NCBI GenBank assembly: GCA_900769445.1
Contig: CAAGGR010000097.1
Span: 1-64,000, forward strand
Direction of reading: 5' to 3'
Origin: an uncultured Alistipes sp.
GTDB taxonomy: Bacteria; Bacteroidota; Bacteroidia; Bacteroidales; Rikenellaceae
Length of the DNA: 64,000 bases
The notes under the pieces: generated by a model
Told to the model about the DNA's origin: nothing
Databases searched by the model: none
What the model saw: the letters and a program-made list of their open reading frames with translations, nothing else
Part shown: piece after piece, positions 45,095 to 52,339 of the stretch
Layout of the letters: every line of letters begins with the position of its first letter
Numbering within the stretch: the first letter of the stretch is position 1
Position numbers and translations under genes: made by a program

Positions 45095-45772
45095 ATGAAA
45101 AAGAGTCTTTTATCAATCTTGGCGATGTCGCTTATGATGGTATCATGTGGCGCTAAGAGCGAGAATAAAGTAGAGGTTGAGAACACCGATACTACTGAGG
45201 TAAAGGGTGTTGAGTGTGTAGCAAGTGGTGATGTAGTATTTATCGACTTGGACTATATCATGGCAGCCAGCAAGTTCTATGCTGTCGAGGGTGTTGCGTT
45301 GGAGACTAAGGCTCAGAACTTCCAGCAGAAGAGTCTTGCTATGCAGGAGAATTGGGCGAAGAAGGAGCAGAACTTGGCTACAGAGTACAATAAGCTTCAG
45401 GCAGAGGCAGCAAAGCTTGAGGAGGAGTATGCTAAGGGCTTGATTACTACGCTCAATGCACAGAAGAAGCAGGAGGAGATTCAGACTAAGGCGAACTCTA
45501 TTCAGATAAAGATGAATAACTTCCAGACCACTGTCCAGACAGAGGGTCAGGAGCTTCAGAAGGAGGAGCAGGCTTTGAACGAGGAGCAGATGGTGTTGAT
45601 GAATCGCTTCAAGAGCTTGGCAACTAAGGCTATCGACGAGATTAATGCTGACCGTCGCTACAAGATGATTATCAATGCTGTATCTGTTGTAGATGCAGAC
45701 CCAGCACTCAATATTTCAGACTTGGTACTTGAGCGTGTAAATGTTCTCTACGAGGCTGGCGATTTGAAATAG
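45095..45772 (+). CDS. OmpH/Skp-family lipoprotein
   Basis: 225 residues. The N-terminal lipobox (SLMMVSCGAKSE, Cys19) makes it a lipoprotein, unlike soluble Skp. A short strand (GDVVFIDLDYIMAASKFY) is followed by a long coiled coil (~75-165, KKEQNLATEYNKLQAEAAKL) and the returning strands (RYKMIINAVSVVDADPALNI). This is the Skp/OmpH jellyfish layout, which chaperones outer-membrane proteins. It starts 30 bases upstream of cdaA, so they probably share a transcript. Confidence 0.82.
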   Translation: MKKSLLSILAMSLMMVSCGAKSENKVEVENTDTTEVKGVECVASGDVVFIDLDYIMAASKFYAVEGVALETKAQNFQQKSLAMQENWAKKEQNLATEYNKLQAEAAKLEEEYAKGLITTLNAQKKQEEIQTKANSIQIKMNNFQTTVQTEGQELQKEEQALNEEQMVLMNRFKSLATKAIDEINADRRYKMIINAVSVVDADPALNISDLVLERVNVLYEAGDLK

Positions 45773-45802
45773 GAGCTTAAACAATAGAGAGATAGCGAGG
45801 CA

Positions 45803-46603
45803 ATGGGATTTATACCACTAAAATTTATTGATGTCATAGATATTCTCTTGGTGGCATCGCTCTTCTATGGCGCTTATCGCGGCTTGAAGGGTACGAGTGC
45901 GCCATATATCATGGTGGGTATCTTTGTTATCTACTTGGTGTGGATTCTTGTAAATACATTTAATCTCGTGCTATTCTCTGCGATACTTGGGCAGATTATC
46001 TCTGTCGGTGTTATCGCTATACTCATCATCTTCCAACCTGAGATACGCCACTTCCTGCAGGCTATAGGCCGTCAGCGTGGCCGTTTCGAGTGGCTATCGC
46101 GCATCTTTAATTTTCGCAACCGCCGTACTGAGCAGGAGATAGACCTCGAGCCATTGGTGGTAGCGTGTCAGGAGATGGGTGCAGAGAAGGTCGGAGCGCT
46201 TATTATCATTAAGCAAGCAGATGACCTAAATGTCGTTGTCGAGAGCGGTATCCGTTTAGATGCGAAACTCTCCACATCGCTTTTAGAGAATATCTTCTTT
46301 AAGAATGCGCCACTGCACGATGGCGGTGTGATTATTAGCGGCGATAGAATTGTGGCAGCTAAGTGCGTACTGCCCTCTACACAGCAGGAGGTACCTAAGT
46401 CCTACGGTATGCGCCACCGCGCAGCTTTGGGTATGAGTGAGGTCTCGGATGCTATTGTGATTGCAGTGTCAGAGGAGACAGGTCGCATATCCTTGGCGCA
46501 CGACTCAGTTATTAAGCGCAATATCGATCCACAAAACCTTGCGCAAGCTATACGCAAGCTTATGCGCAAGAATGACCGTCGTAGAGAAAATAACGTTGAG
46601 TAA
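45803..46603 (+). CDS. cdaA: Diadenylate cyclase CdaA
   Basis: Makes the second messenger c-di-AMP from two ATP. 266 residues: three N-terminal membrane helices (~10-75), then the DAC domain with the signature LHDGGVIISGD (Asp173) and RHRAALGMSEVSD (204-206). It lacks the DisA DNA-binding domain. No CdaR regulator or GlmM gene is adjacent, unlike in Firmicutes. The shortened palindromic element lies just behind its stop. Confidence 0.93.
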   Translation: MGFIPLKFIDVIDILLVASLFYGAYRGLKGTSAPYIMVGIFVIYLVWILVNTFNLVLFSAILGQIISVGVIAILIIFQPEIRHFLQAIGRQRGRFEWLSRIFNFRNRRTEQEIDLEPLVVACQEMGAEKVGALIIIKQADDLNVVVESGIRLDAKLSTSLLENIFFKNAPLHDGGVIISGDRIVAAKCVLPSTQQEVPKSYGMRHRAALGMSEVSDAIVIAVSEETGRISLAHDSVIKRNIDPQNLAQAIRKLMRKNDRRRENNVE

Positions 46604-46604
46604 T

Positions 46605-46651
46605 AGAGTGGATGTCGTTACGCTTAAGTAAACGCTTTTTATTCACTCTCT
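46605..46651. repeat. Palindromic intergenic element, internally deleted copy
   Basis: 47 bp with terminal arms AGAGTG.. (46605) and ..ATTCACTCTCT (46641-46651). The inside joins GTCGTTACGCTT directly to AAGTAAAC, as if the full element had recombined between its two TTACGCTT repeats (22927-22934 and 22952-22959), with a second loss before TTTTTATTCAC. Confidence 0.7.
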
Positions 46652-46660
46652 TATATAATT

Positions 46661-46698
46661 GGGGCTGACTAAGTTGTTTTTTAGTCAGTCCCCTTTTT
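46661..46698 (+). terminator. Terminator of the OmpH-like/cdaA unit
   Basis: GGGGCTGACTAA (46661-46672) pairs with TTAGTCAGTCCCC (46681-46693) with one bulge and is followed by five T. The stem resembles that of 23028-23062. Confidence 0.85.
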
Positions 46699-46836
46699 AA
46701 TATGTATCGCTATATGATTATCACAAAGACAACACCTGTTAATATTTCTATATTTTTTACACTTTTTATTGTAAAAGATTTTTAGAGACCATATTTTTGT
46801 GGTATATTTGCACTGAAAATGGAGAGAGTAGGAGAT
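46699..46836. other. Gap before the tRNA, with an orphan promoter-like sequence
   Basis: AT-rich, with no supported gene. At 46803-46810 the plus strand has TATATTTG, pointing toward the antisense side of the tRNA-Arg gene. A 28-codon frame from 46819 to 46905 runs over the tRNA and is probably chance. Confidence 0.4.
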
Positions 46837-46868
46837 AAAAAAGGATTACTCGATGCTTCGAATAATCC
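46837..46868 (-). terminator. Terminator of tRNA-Arg
   Basis: GGATTACTCGA (46843-46853) pairs with TCGAATAATCC (46858-46868) with one mismatch. On the minus strand it is followed by six T (complement of 46837-46842). It starts six bases beyond the tRNA 3' end. Confidence 0.75.
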
Positions 46869-46873
46869 CAAAG

Positions 46874-46945
46874 TAACCCCGAAAGGATTCGAACCTTCAT
46901 CGTAAGAACCGGAATCTTAAATTCTATCCATTGAACTACGGGGTC
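46874..46945 (-). tRNA. tRNA-Arg (anticodon CCG)
   Basis: A 72-base cloverleaf on the minus strand. The acceptor stem is GACCCCG/CGGGGTT with discriminator A, the D arm GTTC/GAAT, the anticodon stem TAAGA/TCTTA around loop TTCCGGT, giving anticodon CCG (reads CGG), and the T arm carries TTCGAAT. CCA is not encoded. The -7 box lies just upstream and a terminator just downstream, so it is a single-gene unit. Confidence 0.92.
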
Positions 46946-46951
46946 GCGATG

Positions 46952-46959
46952 CAAAGATA
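46952..46959 (-). promoter_or_regulatory. -7 box of tRNA-Arg
   Basis: Minus-strand TATCTTTG six bases before the first tRNA base, so transcription would start almost at the mature 5' end. Confidence 0.6.
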
Positions 46960-47019
46960 AAGTTTTTTTTTGAAAATCCCGCTCCCGCGATATTATATAG
47001 AGAGGTAATACCTAAAGAT

Positions 47020-47664
47020 ATGACAAATAGATTTAATAACTGGGAGAGATTACTTAAGGTAATTAAGCGATTTGAAAAGTCAATCAACAGTTTTGCGATG
47101 CATATAGGCTTGCAGCGCGCAGAGAACCTATACCATATTCGCAAGGGTAACTTCGGTATCTCACACGATTTGGCGGATAAGATTGTAGAGAGTGATACCG
47201 AGATTGATAGAACATGGCTCTTGTCGGGTGTGGGCGCTATGCTTAAGAGTGAGTGTATCGACGTCGAGAGGATACCGTTCTATATCGACGAGGCGGAGAA
47301 GATTCTTCCAAACATCGCTAATATAGAGCCTTCAGGATATATCACAATGCCATATAAGACTAATTGCGATTTGGTGCTACGCTCATTCTCTAAGCCTATG
47401 AGTGATACCATTAGTGCTGCGCAAGACTTGTATCTAAAGCGTGTGGAGGTCGATGAAGTAGTGCAGGGTAATGAGTATGTGCTAATTTTGAATCGCCCAA
47501 CTGACAATGTGGTGTGGCGCAGAGTGCGCTGGGTGTCGAAGAATCTCAATGAGTGGCGTTTGGTAGCTCGCAATAGAGATGAGTTTAAGGATGAGTTCGT
47601 AAATCGTAGCGAGGTGATGCAGGCATGGCGTGTTATTGCTCGATTAGCAATACTTGAGAGTTAA
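47020..47664 (+). CDS. Helix-turn-helix regulator with S24-like C-terminal domain
   Basis: 214 residues. The N-terminal ~70 residues (KRFEKSINSFAMHIGLQRAE, then KGNFGISHDLADKIVE) look like an XRE/CI-type helix-turn-helix, with RTWLLSGVGAMLK following as usual. The C-terminal ~100 residues (VDEVVQGNEYVLILNRPTDN) resemble the peptidase-S24-like fold of phage-repressor-type proteins in Bacteroidetes, but I cannot point to a Ser-Lys dyad. Not within a visible prophage. It lies 36 bases upstream of lgt. Target unknown. Confidence 0.65.
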   Translation: MTNRFNNWERLLKVIKRFEKSINSFAMHIGLQRAENLYHIRKGNFGISHDLADKIVESDTEIDRTWLLSGVGAMLKSECIDVERIPFYIDEAEKILPNIANIEPSGYITMPYKTNCDLVLRSFSKPMSDTISAAQDLYLKRVEVDEVVQGNEYVLILNRPTDNVVWRRVRWVSKNLNEWRLVARNRDEFKDEFVNRSEVMQAWRVIARLAILES

Positions 47665-47700
47665 GAGGTAATATTATAAACACTTAAATAAAGAGTTGAA

Positions 47701-48627
47701 ATGGATGTTTTATCTATAGTTTGGAATTGGGATCCGACGCTTGTGATGATCGGGAATATGGATATTCGTTGGTACGGTCTTATGTGGGCTGTGGCAATAC
47801 TCGTTGCAGAGCGTATATGCAACTATACATTCAGTCGAGAGGGGTTACCTCCACGTACGTTAGAGTCAGCATTCGTCTGGATTGTACTCGGCACATTCAT
47901 TGGCGCGCGTGTGGGTCATTGCCTATTCTATGAGCCTGAGACCTACTTGGCTGAGCCATGGCGTATTATTACCGATATCCGTTCTGGTGGTATGGCAAGT
48001 CATGGTGCTGCAATAGGTATTATATTCAGTATCTGGATGTTTACAAAGCGTAACCATCTGCCATTTGTTTGGGGTATAGATAGAATCGCTATTGTAACAC
48101 CTATTAGTGGCGCTATCATCCGCCTTGGCAACCTCTTTAACTCCGAGATAGTGGGCTTCCCTACAGATTCCGATTTTGGATTTAAGTTCGTGTATCACGA
48201 TGCACGTCGTGCATGGATAGAGTACTCAGGTAATGTGCCAGCAGATATTATCGAGCAGATACCTACGCGACATCCAGCACAGCTTTATGAGGCGATATGC
48301 TACTTCTTGATTTTCTTCTTGTTGCTATGGCTATATTGTGGTAAGGATATGGGGCGTCGTCGCCCTGGTTTGCTTACTGGCGTGGGTATGATTTGCATCT
48401 TTGTAGCGCGTTTCTTTATCGAGTTCCTTAAGGAGCGTCAGGTGGATTTTGAGCAGGGTATGTCCTTAGATATGGGTCAGTTGCTAAGCATCCCATTTGT
48501 TATCTATGGTATCTATATGACAGTACGCGCACTCAAGCGCCCTGAGGTTGCAGATGTTAATGCTGTGGTAGCCGCTGCAAATCGCGAATACGCAAAGGAG
48601 GACAAGAAGAAGGGTAAGAAGAAGTAG
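47701..48627 (+). CDS. lgt: Prolipoprotein diacylglyceryl transferase
   Basis: Transfers diacylglycerol from phosphatidylglycerol to the lipobox cysteine of prolipoproteins in the inner membrane. 308 residues with seven membrane helices. RSGGMASHGAAIG carries the essential His near 102, and IIRLGNLFNSEIVG is the Lgt signature near 139. The tail is rich in Lys. It acts on the several lipoproteins of this window. Followed after three bases by the HU-SPOR gene. Confidence 0.94.
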   Translation: MDVLSIVWNWDPTLVMIGNMDIRWYGLMWAVAILVAERICNYTFSREGLPPRTLESAFVWIVLGTFIGARVGHCLFYEPETYLAEPWRIITDIRSGGMASHGAAIGIIFSIWMFTKRNHLPFVWGIDRIAIVTPISGAIIRLGNLFNSEIVGFPTDSDFGFKFVYHDARRAWIEYSGNVPADIIEQIPTRHPAQLYEAICYFLIFFLLLWLYCGKDMGRRRPGLLTGVGMICIFVARFFIEFLKERQVDFEQGMSLDMGQLLSIPFVIYGIYMTVRALKRPEVADVNAVVAAANREYAKEDKKKGKKK

Positions 48628-48630
48628 GGT

Positions 48631-49491
48631 ATGGTAAATGAGGTAAATAAGCTGATATACAATGCTCTATTAAAGCATCACGCACTATATCTTCCCTCTG
48701 TAGGAACGCTTAGTGTGGTGCGACGCCCTGCGGTATTCAGCTTAAAAAATGAGCTTCTGCCCACACACTTCGACGTGGAGTTCTCCTCGCAGAACTGCGC
48801 TAAGTCGTTGATAGATATAATATTTACGGAGGCGAATGTTGATACCAAGCGCGCCGAAGAGATATATTCTCGATGGTTAGATAGTGTGCAAGAGGGTAGT
48901 ACGGTTGTGATTGATGGGGTAGGTGTGCTTAGAGATAAGAGTTTCGATACGGATAAGACTCTTGTTAAGGCGCTAAATATATGCAGTGAGCCTCTGCGTA
49001 TCACTCGACGCAAGAGCAAAGCTCCAGTATTTATCGCCATCTCGCTAATTATCATCTGCGCTATCTGTGGTGGCGGATGGTGGTATCTTGATAATCAGCT
49101 AATTGCTATACATAGCGAAGAGGATGTTGTCGAGGAAGTTGTTGCTCCTGTAGAGGAATTATCTTTAGTTGTAGAGGAGAAAATCGCTGAAGAAGAGAAT
49201 GTTGAAGAGCCTCAAGTTGTTGAAAATGTAGTCGTTGACTGGCGTGTGCGCAATGATATTCGCCACTGGGTTGTTGTGGGTAGTTACTCTACAATAGAGA
49301 ATGCTGAGCGCGCAATATCGGATATTGTTAAGCGTCTGCCAGATATGCAGTGCAACTACTTTAAGTTGGGCAGTATGTATGCTGTGGCTGTATTCGGAAG
49401 CGCGGATATAGATGAGTGTCAGCAGTTTAAGAATAATCACATAAAGGATTTTGCCCAGTCATGGGTATATACTCCAAAGAGGTTTAGGTAG
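48631..49491 (+). CDS. HU-domain membrane protein with SPOR domain
   Basis: 286 residues in three parts. Residues ~1-130 fit the divergent HU (CCDC81-like) family: VNKLIYNALLKHHALYLPSV, GTLSVVRRPAVF and VIDGVGVLRDK. One membrane helix follows (~131-153, VFIAISLIIICAICGGGWWY). The acidic linker leads to a C-terminal SPOR domain (~210-280: HWVVVGSYSTIENAERAISD, YAVAVFGSADIDECQQF), which in other proteins binds denuded septal peptidoglycan. The layout would put a DNA-binding-like domain in the cytoplasm and a peptidoglycan-binding domain in the periplasm. Function inferred only. Confidence 0.8.
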   Translation: MVNEVNKLIYNALLKHHALYLPSVGTLSVVRRPAVFSLKNELLPTHFDVEFSSQNCAKSLIDIIFTEANVDTKRAEEIYSRWLDSVQEGSTVVIDGVGVLRDKSFDTDKTLVKALNICSEPLRITRRKSKAPVFIAISLIIICAICGGGWWYLDNQLIAIHSEEDVVEEVVAPVEELSLVVEEKIAEEENVEEPQVVENVVVDWRVRNDIRHWVVVGSYSTIENAERAISDIVKRLPDMQCNYFKLGSMYAVAVFGSADIDECQQFKNNHIKDFAQSWVYTPKRFR

Positions 49492-49494
49492 ACT

Positions 49495-49992
49495 ATGTGG
49501 TTGGCAAAAAGATTGATAACCATAGTTGATGCGTTGTATATTAAGCCCTTGCATAGCTTAATATCGCGCAATCTGTTTGGCTATGGCCTTTGTGGTGCAG
49601 TAAATATGGCGCTTGATATAGTTTGGTATTTCCTTATATATCACTATGTTGTATGCGAAAACTATGTCGACATAGGCTTTATTGTCATGTCGCCACATAT
49701 TTTATCGCTCTTTATTGTCTTTCCGATAACCTTCTTTACTGGCTTCTGGTTGAATCGCTATGTGGCATTCCGCGCAACTAAGGTCGATTCAAGCAGACAA
49801 CTATGGCGCTATGCCTTATCCGTTGTAGGTTCCATACTCATTAACTATGCTTGCATGAAACTATTTGTGGAGGTGTGCGCAATATGGCCAACGCCATCCA
49901 AGATGCTAACAACTTTAATATCTGTTTGTTATAGCTATCTTATGGCTCGATATATTACATTTATGCCAGATAGTAATGACTCATTAAAATAG
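49495..49992 (+). CDS. GtrA-family membrane protein
   Basis: 165 residues, four predicted membrane helices. GYGLCGAVNMALDIVWYFLI near 27 and FFTGFWLNRYVAFRAT near 82 (the conserved N...F region) fit GtrA, a family thought to flip or carry undecaprenyl-phosphate sugars. Starts three bases after the HU-SPOR gene. Donor and acceptor are unknown. Confidence 0.82.
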   Translation: MWLAKRLITIVDALYIKPLHSLISRNLFGYGLCGAVNMALDIVWYFLIYHYVVCENYVDIGFIVMSPHILSLFIVFPITFFTGFWLNRYVAFRATKVDSSRQLWRYALSVVGSILINYACMKLFVEVCAIWPTPSKMLTTLISVCYSYLMARYITFMPDSNDSLK

Positions 49993-50078
49993 GACAACAA
50001 CTGAGTGAATATGCATACAATTTAACATAATGTACAAAATACGACAAAATTGTAATAGGGTAATATAATAGGGGATTT

Positions 50079-50567
50079 ATGGAGATTGGATTGCTTATAA
50101 TTGCATTGGTTGCTGGCGTGGTTGGTTTATTGGGCGTTATTGTGCCAGTGCTTCCAGGGACACTCTTATCGTTTGGTGGCTTGCTATGTGCTTACTTCGT
50201 TACGGGTAGCACAATCTCTACCACACAGCTTATTGTGTGTGGTATTGTCTCTATTATTGTGGTTTTACTCGACTATTTCTTGCCGGGATACTTTACAAAG
50301 GTATTTGGAGGCACGAAGGCGGGCATTACTGGTGCAACCATTGGCACATTCGTAGGATTTATATTTGGTATACCAGGCATTATATTGGGACCATTTTTTG
50401 GCGCTGTTATTGGCGAAATGGTTGGTAGCAACGCTGGTATTGATAAGGCTTTGAGTGTTGGTTTAGGCTCGTTATTGTCCTTCTTGGTTGGCTCTGGCAT
50501 AAAGCTGATTGCAGGTCTATATATGGTATACTATATAATAAAGGTATTTATAGCTGCAATAGCTTAA
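50079..50567 (+). CDS. DUF456 membrane protein
   Basis: 162 residues, almost entirely hydrophobic, matching DUF456: GLLGVIVPVLPGTLLSFGGL near 16, GTKAGITGATIGTFVGFIFG near 78 and PGIILGPFFGAVIGEM near 98, a glycine-zipper arrangement. Function unknown. It converges on the VanX-like gene with four bases between the stops. Confidence 0.82.
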   Translation: MEIGLLIIALVAGVVGLLGVIVPVLPGTLLSFGGLLCAYFVTGSTISTTQLIVCGIVSIIVVLLDYFLPGYFTKVFGGTKAGITGATIGTFVGFIFGIPGIILGPFFGAVIGEMVGSNAGIDKALSVGLGSLLSFLVGSGIKLIAGLYMVYYIIKVFIAAIA

Positions 50568-50571
50568 CAAG

Positions 50572-51342
50572 TTAGAAATCAAGAAGTTTATATCGCTTAC
50601 GAACACTATCCATTGACATTATATCCTCGTAGTGCCACCACTCGAGTCTATATGGATAAAATCCCGCCTCACACATTACCTCCATTAGAAGGATTCTGTT
50701 GTCTGCTGCCGTGCGACTAAGAATGCCGTTGGCCACTTGATTCTCGGCATATCTACGATAGATATCTATTGTGCGAGTATTAGGGTCACTCGTATCGGGA
50801 GTTCCCTTAACGTGCGAGGCTTTGGAGAACTCATCAAATCCTGCACCCATATCTAAGGCTTTGCCATCCGTGGCTGCTATTGTAAGGTCGACTGCAACAC
50901 CAAAGTTGTGTCTTCCGCCACGTGTTCCATCTGCTACAAAACCCTCGAACTCAGTACCTTCAACCATCTTACGCATAATGCGTTGTGTACTAATAGGTCG
51001 CGCGGCATCGTATATCAACAATGTATAGTTAGGGTTACGCTTTTTAAGTATCTTTTGTGCAAGAGCTACCCTATTCGCAAACTCCTTTTCAAGATAGGCG
51101 CACTTTAGGTCTCCATACATATTCTTGCCAACAAAGTTATCCTCTGTGGCATACTTCAAATCGACTAAAATCTCAGAGTCAAGGTCTTGGATATTGACCA
51201 TGCCGTACTCGCGCATTAGAGTATCAAAATCGTGCTGCTGTGCTATAGAGTCGTTTGCTGAGAGTGTAAAAAATAGAACAATCAGCAGTTTCACGAATAG
51301 ACTGCTGATTGTTATAAGTTTGCGATAAGTTCTCATTATCAA
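50572..51342 (-). CDS. D-alanyl-D-alanine dipeptidase (VanX/DdpX family, M15D)
   Basis: 256 residues. An N-terminal hydrophobic segment (ITISSLFVKLLIVLFFTLSA) serves as signal peptide. Zinc ligands are visible: RGGRHNFGVAVDLT (His145, Asp152) and EWWHYE (Glu234 base, His237), with YDAARPISTQ before. The family hydrolyses D-Ala-D-Ala. In a periplasmic Bacteroidetes enzyme the likely role is peptidoglycan recycling or remodelling, not glycopeptide resistance, since no vanHA genes are present. Starts immediately after manA. The second ATG (50572-side reading, residue 3) is also possible. Confidence 0.85.
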   Translation of the reverse strand: MIMRTYRKLITISSLFVKLLIVLFFTLSANDSIAQQHDFDTLMREYGMVNIQDLDSEILVDLKYATEDNFVGKNMYGDLKCAYLEKEFANRVALAQKILKKRNPNYTLLIYDAARPISTQRIMRKMVEGTEFEGFVADGTRGGRHNFGVAVDLTIAATDGKALDMGAGFDEFSKASHVKGTPDTSDPNTRTIDIYRRYAENQVANGILSRTAADNRILLMEVMCEAGFYPYRLEWWHYEDIMSMDSVRKRYKLLDF

Positions 51343-52329
51343 TTATTTATCGATATACACCTCCATTAGTTTTGCATTTCCCTCGATAGTGATATCGCCA
51401 ACCTCTGCAGGAATAAGTATTACTTCGCCCTCATTAAGAGTCTCCACCTCGCCATCAGCAATGATGCGGACAGAGCCATTGAGCGCGATGTAGATGATAA
51501 ACGAGTCAAGCATAGATCTATCCAATTCCTTCACACCATCAATATTATGCAGGGCCATTGTGAAGTATTTACACTCGATAACCTTCGCCTCACCACCATT
51601 TGCTAAGTCATACTTACGGTGTAGAAGCTCTGCATCTGCCTCAAAATCAATAGCATCTACGGCGAGAGATGTGTGTAGTTCTCTACCCTTTCCATTGGCA
51701 TCTACCCTATCCCAGTCGTAAATACGATAGGTAACATCTGATGTCTGCTGTACCTCTACGACCTCGAGACCTGCGCCAAGGGCATGTACCGTACCAGCAG
51801 GGATAAAGAAGACGTCGCCAGGCTTAACAGGCACTCTGTTTAGTAGCGACTCGAGACGCGACTCAGCAACCGCTGCAATATACTCCTCTCGAGTGATATT
51901 CAAATCCTTAAAACCGAGATATATTGCAGCATCAGGTTGACAATCAACCACATACCACGCCTCAGTCTTACCATAGCTATTGTGTCGCTCCTCGGCAAGA
52001 GCATCGTCTGGATGCACCTGCACAGAGAGTTTATCGTTGCAATCGAGATACTTGATAAGTAGCGGAAACTCTAGACCATAGCGCTCGAAGATCTTTTCGC
52101 CAACGAGTTCACCCATATAGACCTCGATAATCTCCTCGAGGTTATTACTTTTAAGGAAGCCATTTGCAACAACCGAGATATCCCCCTTCACAGATGATAA
52201 ATCCCAGCTTTCGCCATATAGCTTATCTTTGGCAAGATGACCAGCCGCCTTACCCTTCTTCTTTAATATTGCTTGACCACCCCAGATACGTTCCTTTACA
52301 CGTGGCTTAAACTTAATTGGATAGAGCAT
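51343..52329 (-). CDS. manA: Mannose-6-phosphate isomerase (class I)
   Basis: Interconverts mannose-6-phosphate and fructose-6-phosphate. 328 residues, zinc cupin. LPIKF-type start, VKERIWGGQAI near 11, the metal-binding LSVQVHPDDALAE near 96 with His, GKTEAWYVVD near 114, and FIPAGTVHALGAGLEVVEVQ near 176. It lies between the cysteate-synthase-like gene (10 bases upstream) and the dipeptidase gene (no gap), so all three are probably one transcript. Confidence 0.9.
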   Translation of the reverse strand: MLYPIKFKPRVKERIWGGQAILKKKGKAAGHLAKDKLYGESWDLSSVKGDISVVANGFLKSNNLEEIIEVYMGELVGEKIFERYGLEFPLLIKYLDCNDKLSVQVHPDDALAEERHNSYGKTEAWYVVDCQPDAAIYLGFKDLNITREEYIAAVAESRLESLLNRVPVKPGDVFFIPAGTVHALGAGLEVVEVQQTSDVTYRIYDWDRVDANGKGRELHTSLAVDAIDFEADAELLHRKYDLANGGEAKVIECKYFTMALHNIDGVKELDRSMLDSFIIYIALNGSVRIIADGEVETLNEGEVILIPAEVGDITIEGNAKLMEVYIDK

Positions 52330-52339
52330 ATTACTTCAA

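Noticed and set aside
46819..46905. A 28-codon frame overlapping the tRNA
   Set aside because: Short, with no start signal of note, and overlaps a certain tRNA on the opposite strand.
50572..51342. VanX-like gene as glycopeptide resistance
   Set aside because: No VanH, VanA or regulatory genes are adjacent; chromosomal dipeptidases of this family are widespread in Bacteroidetes.
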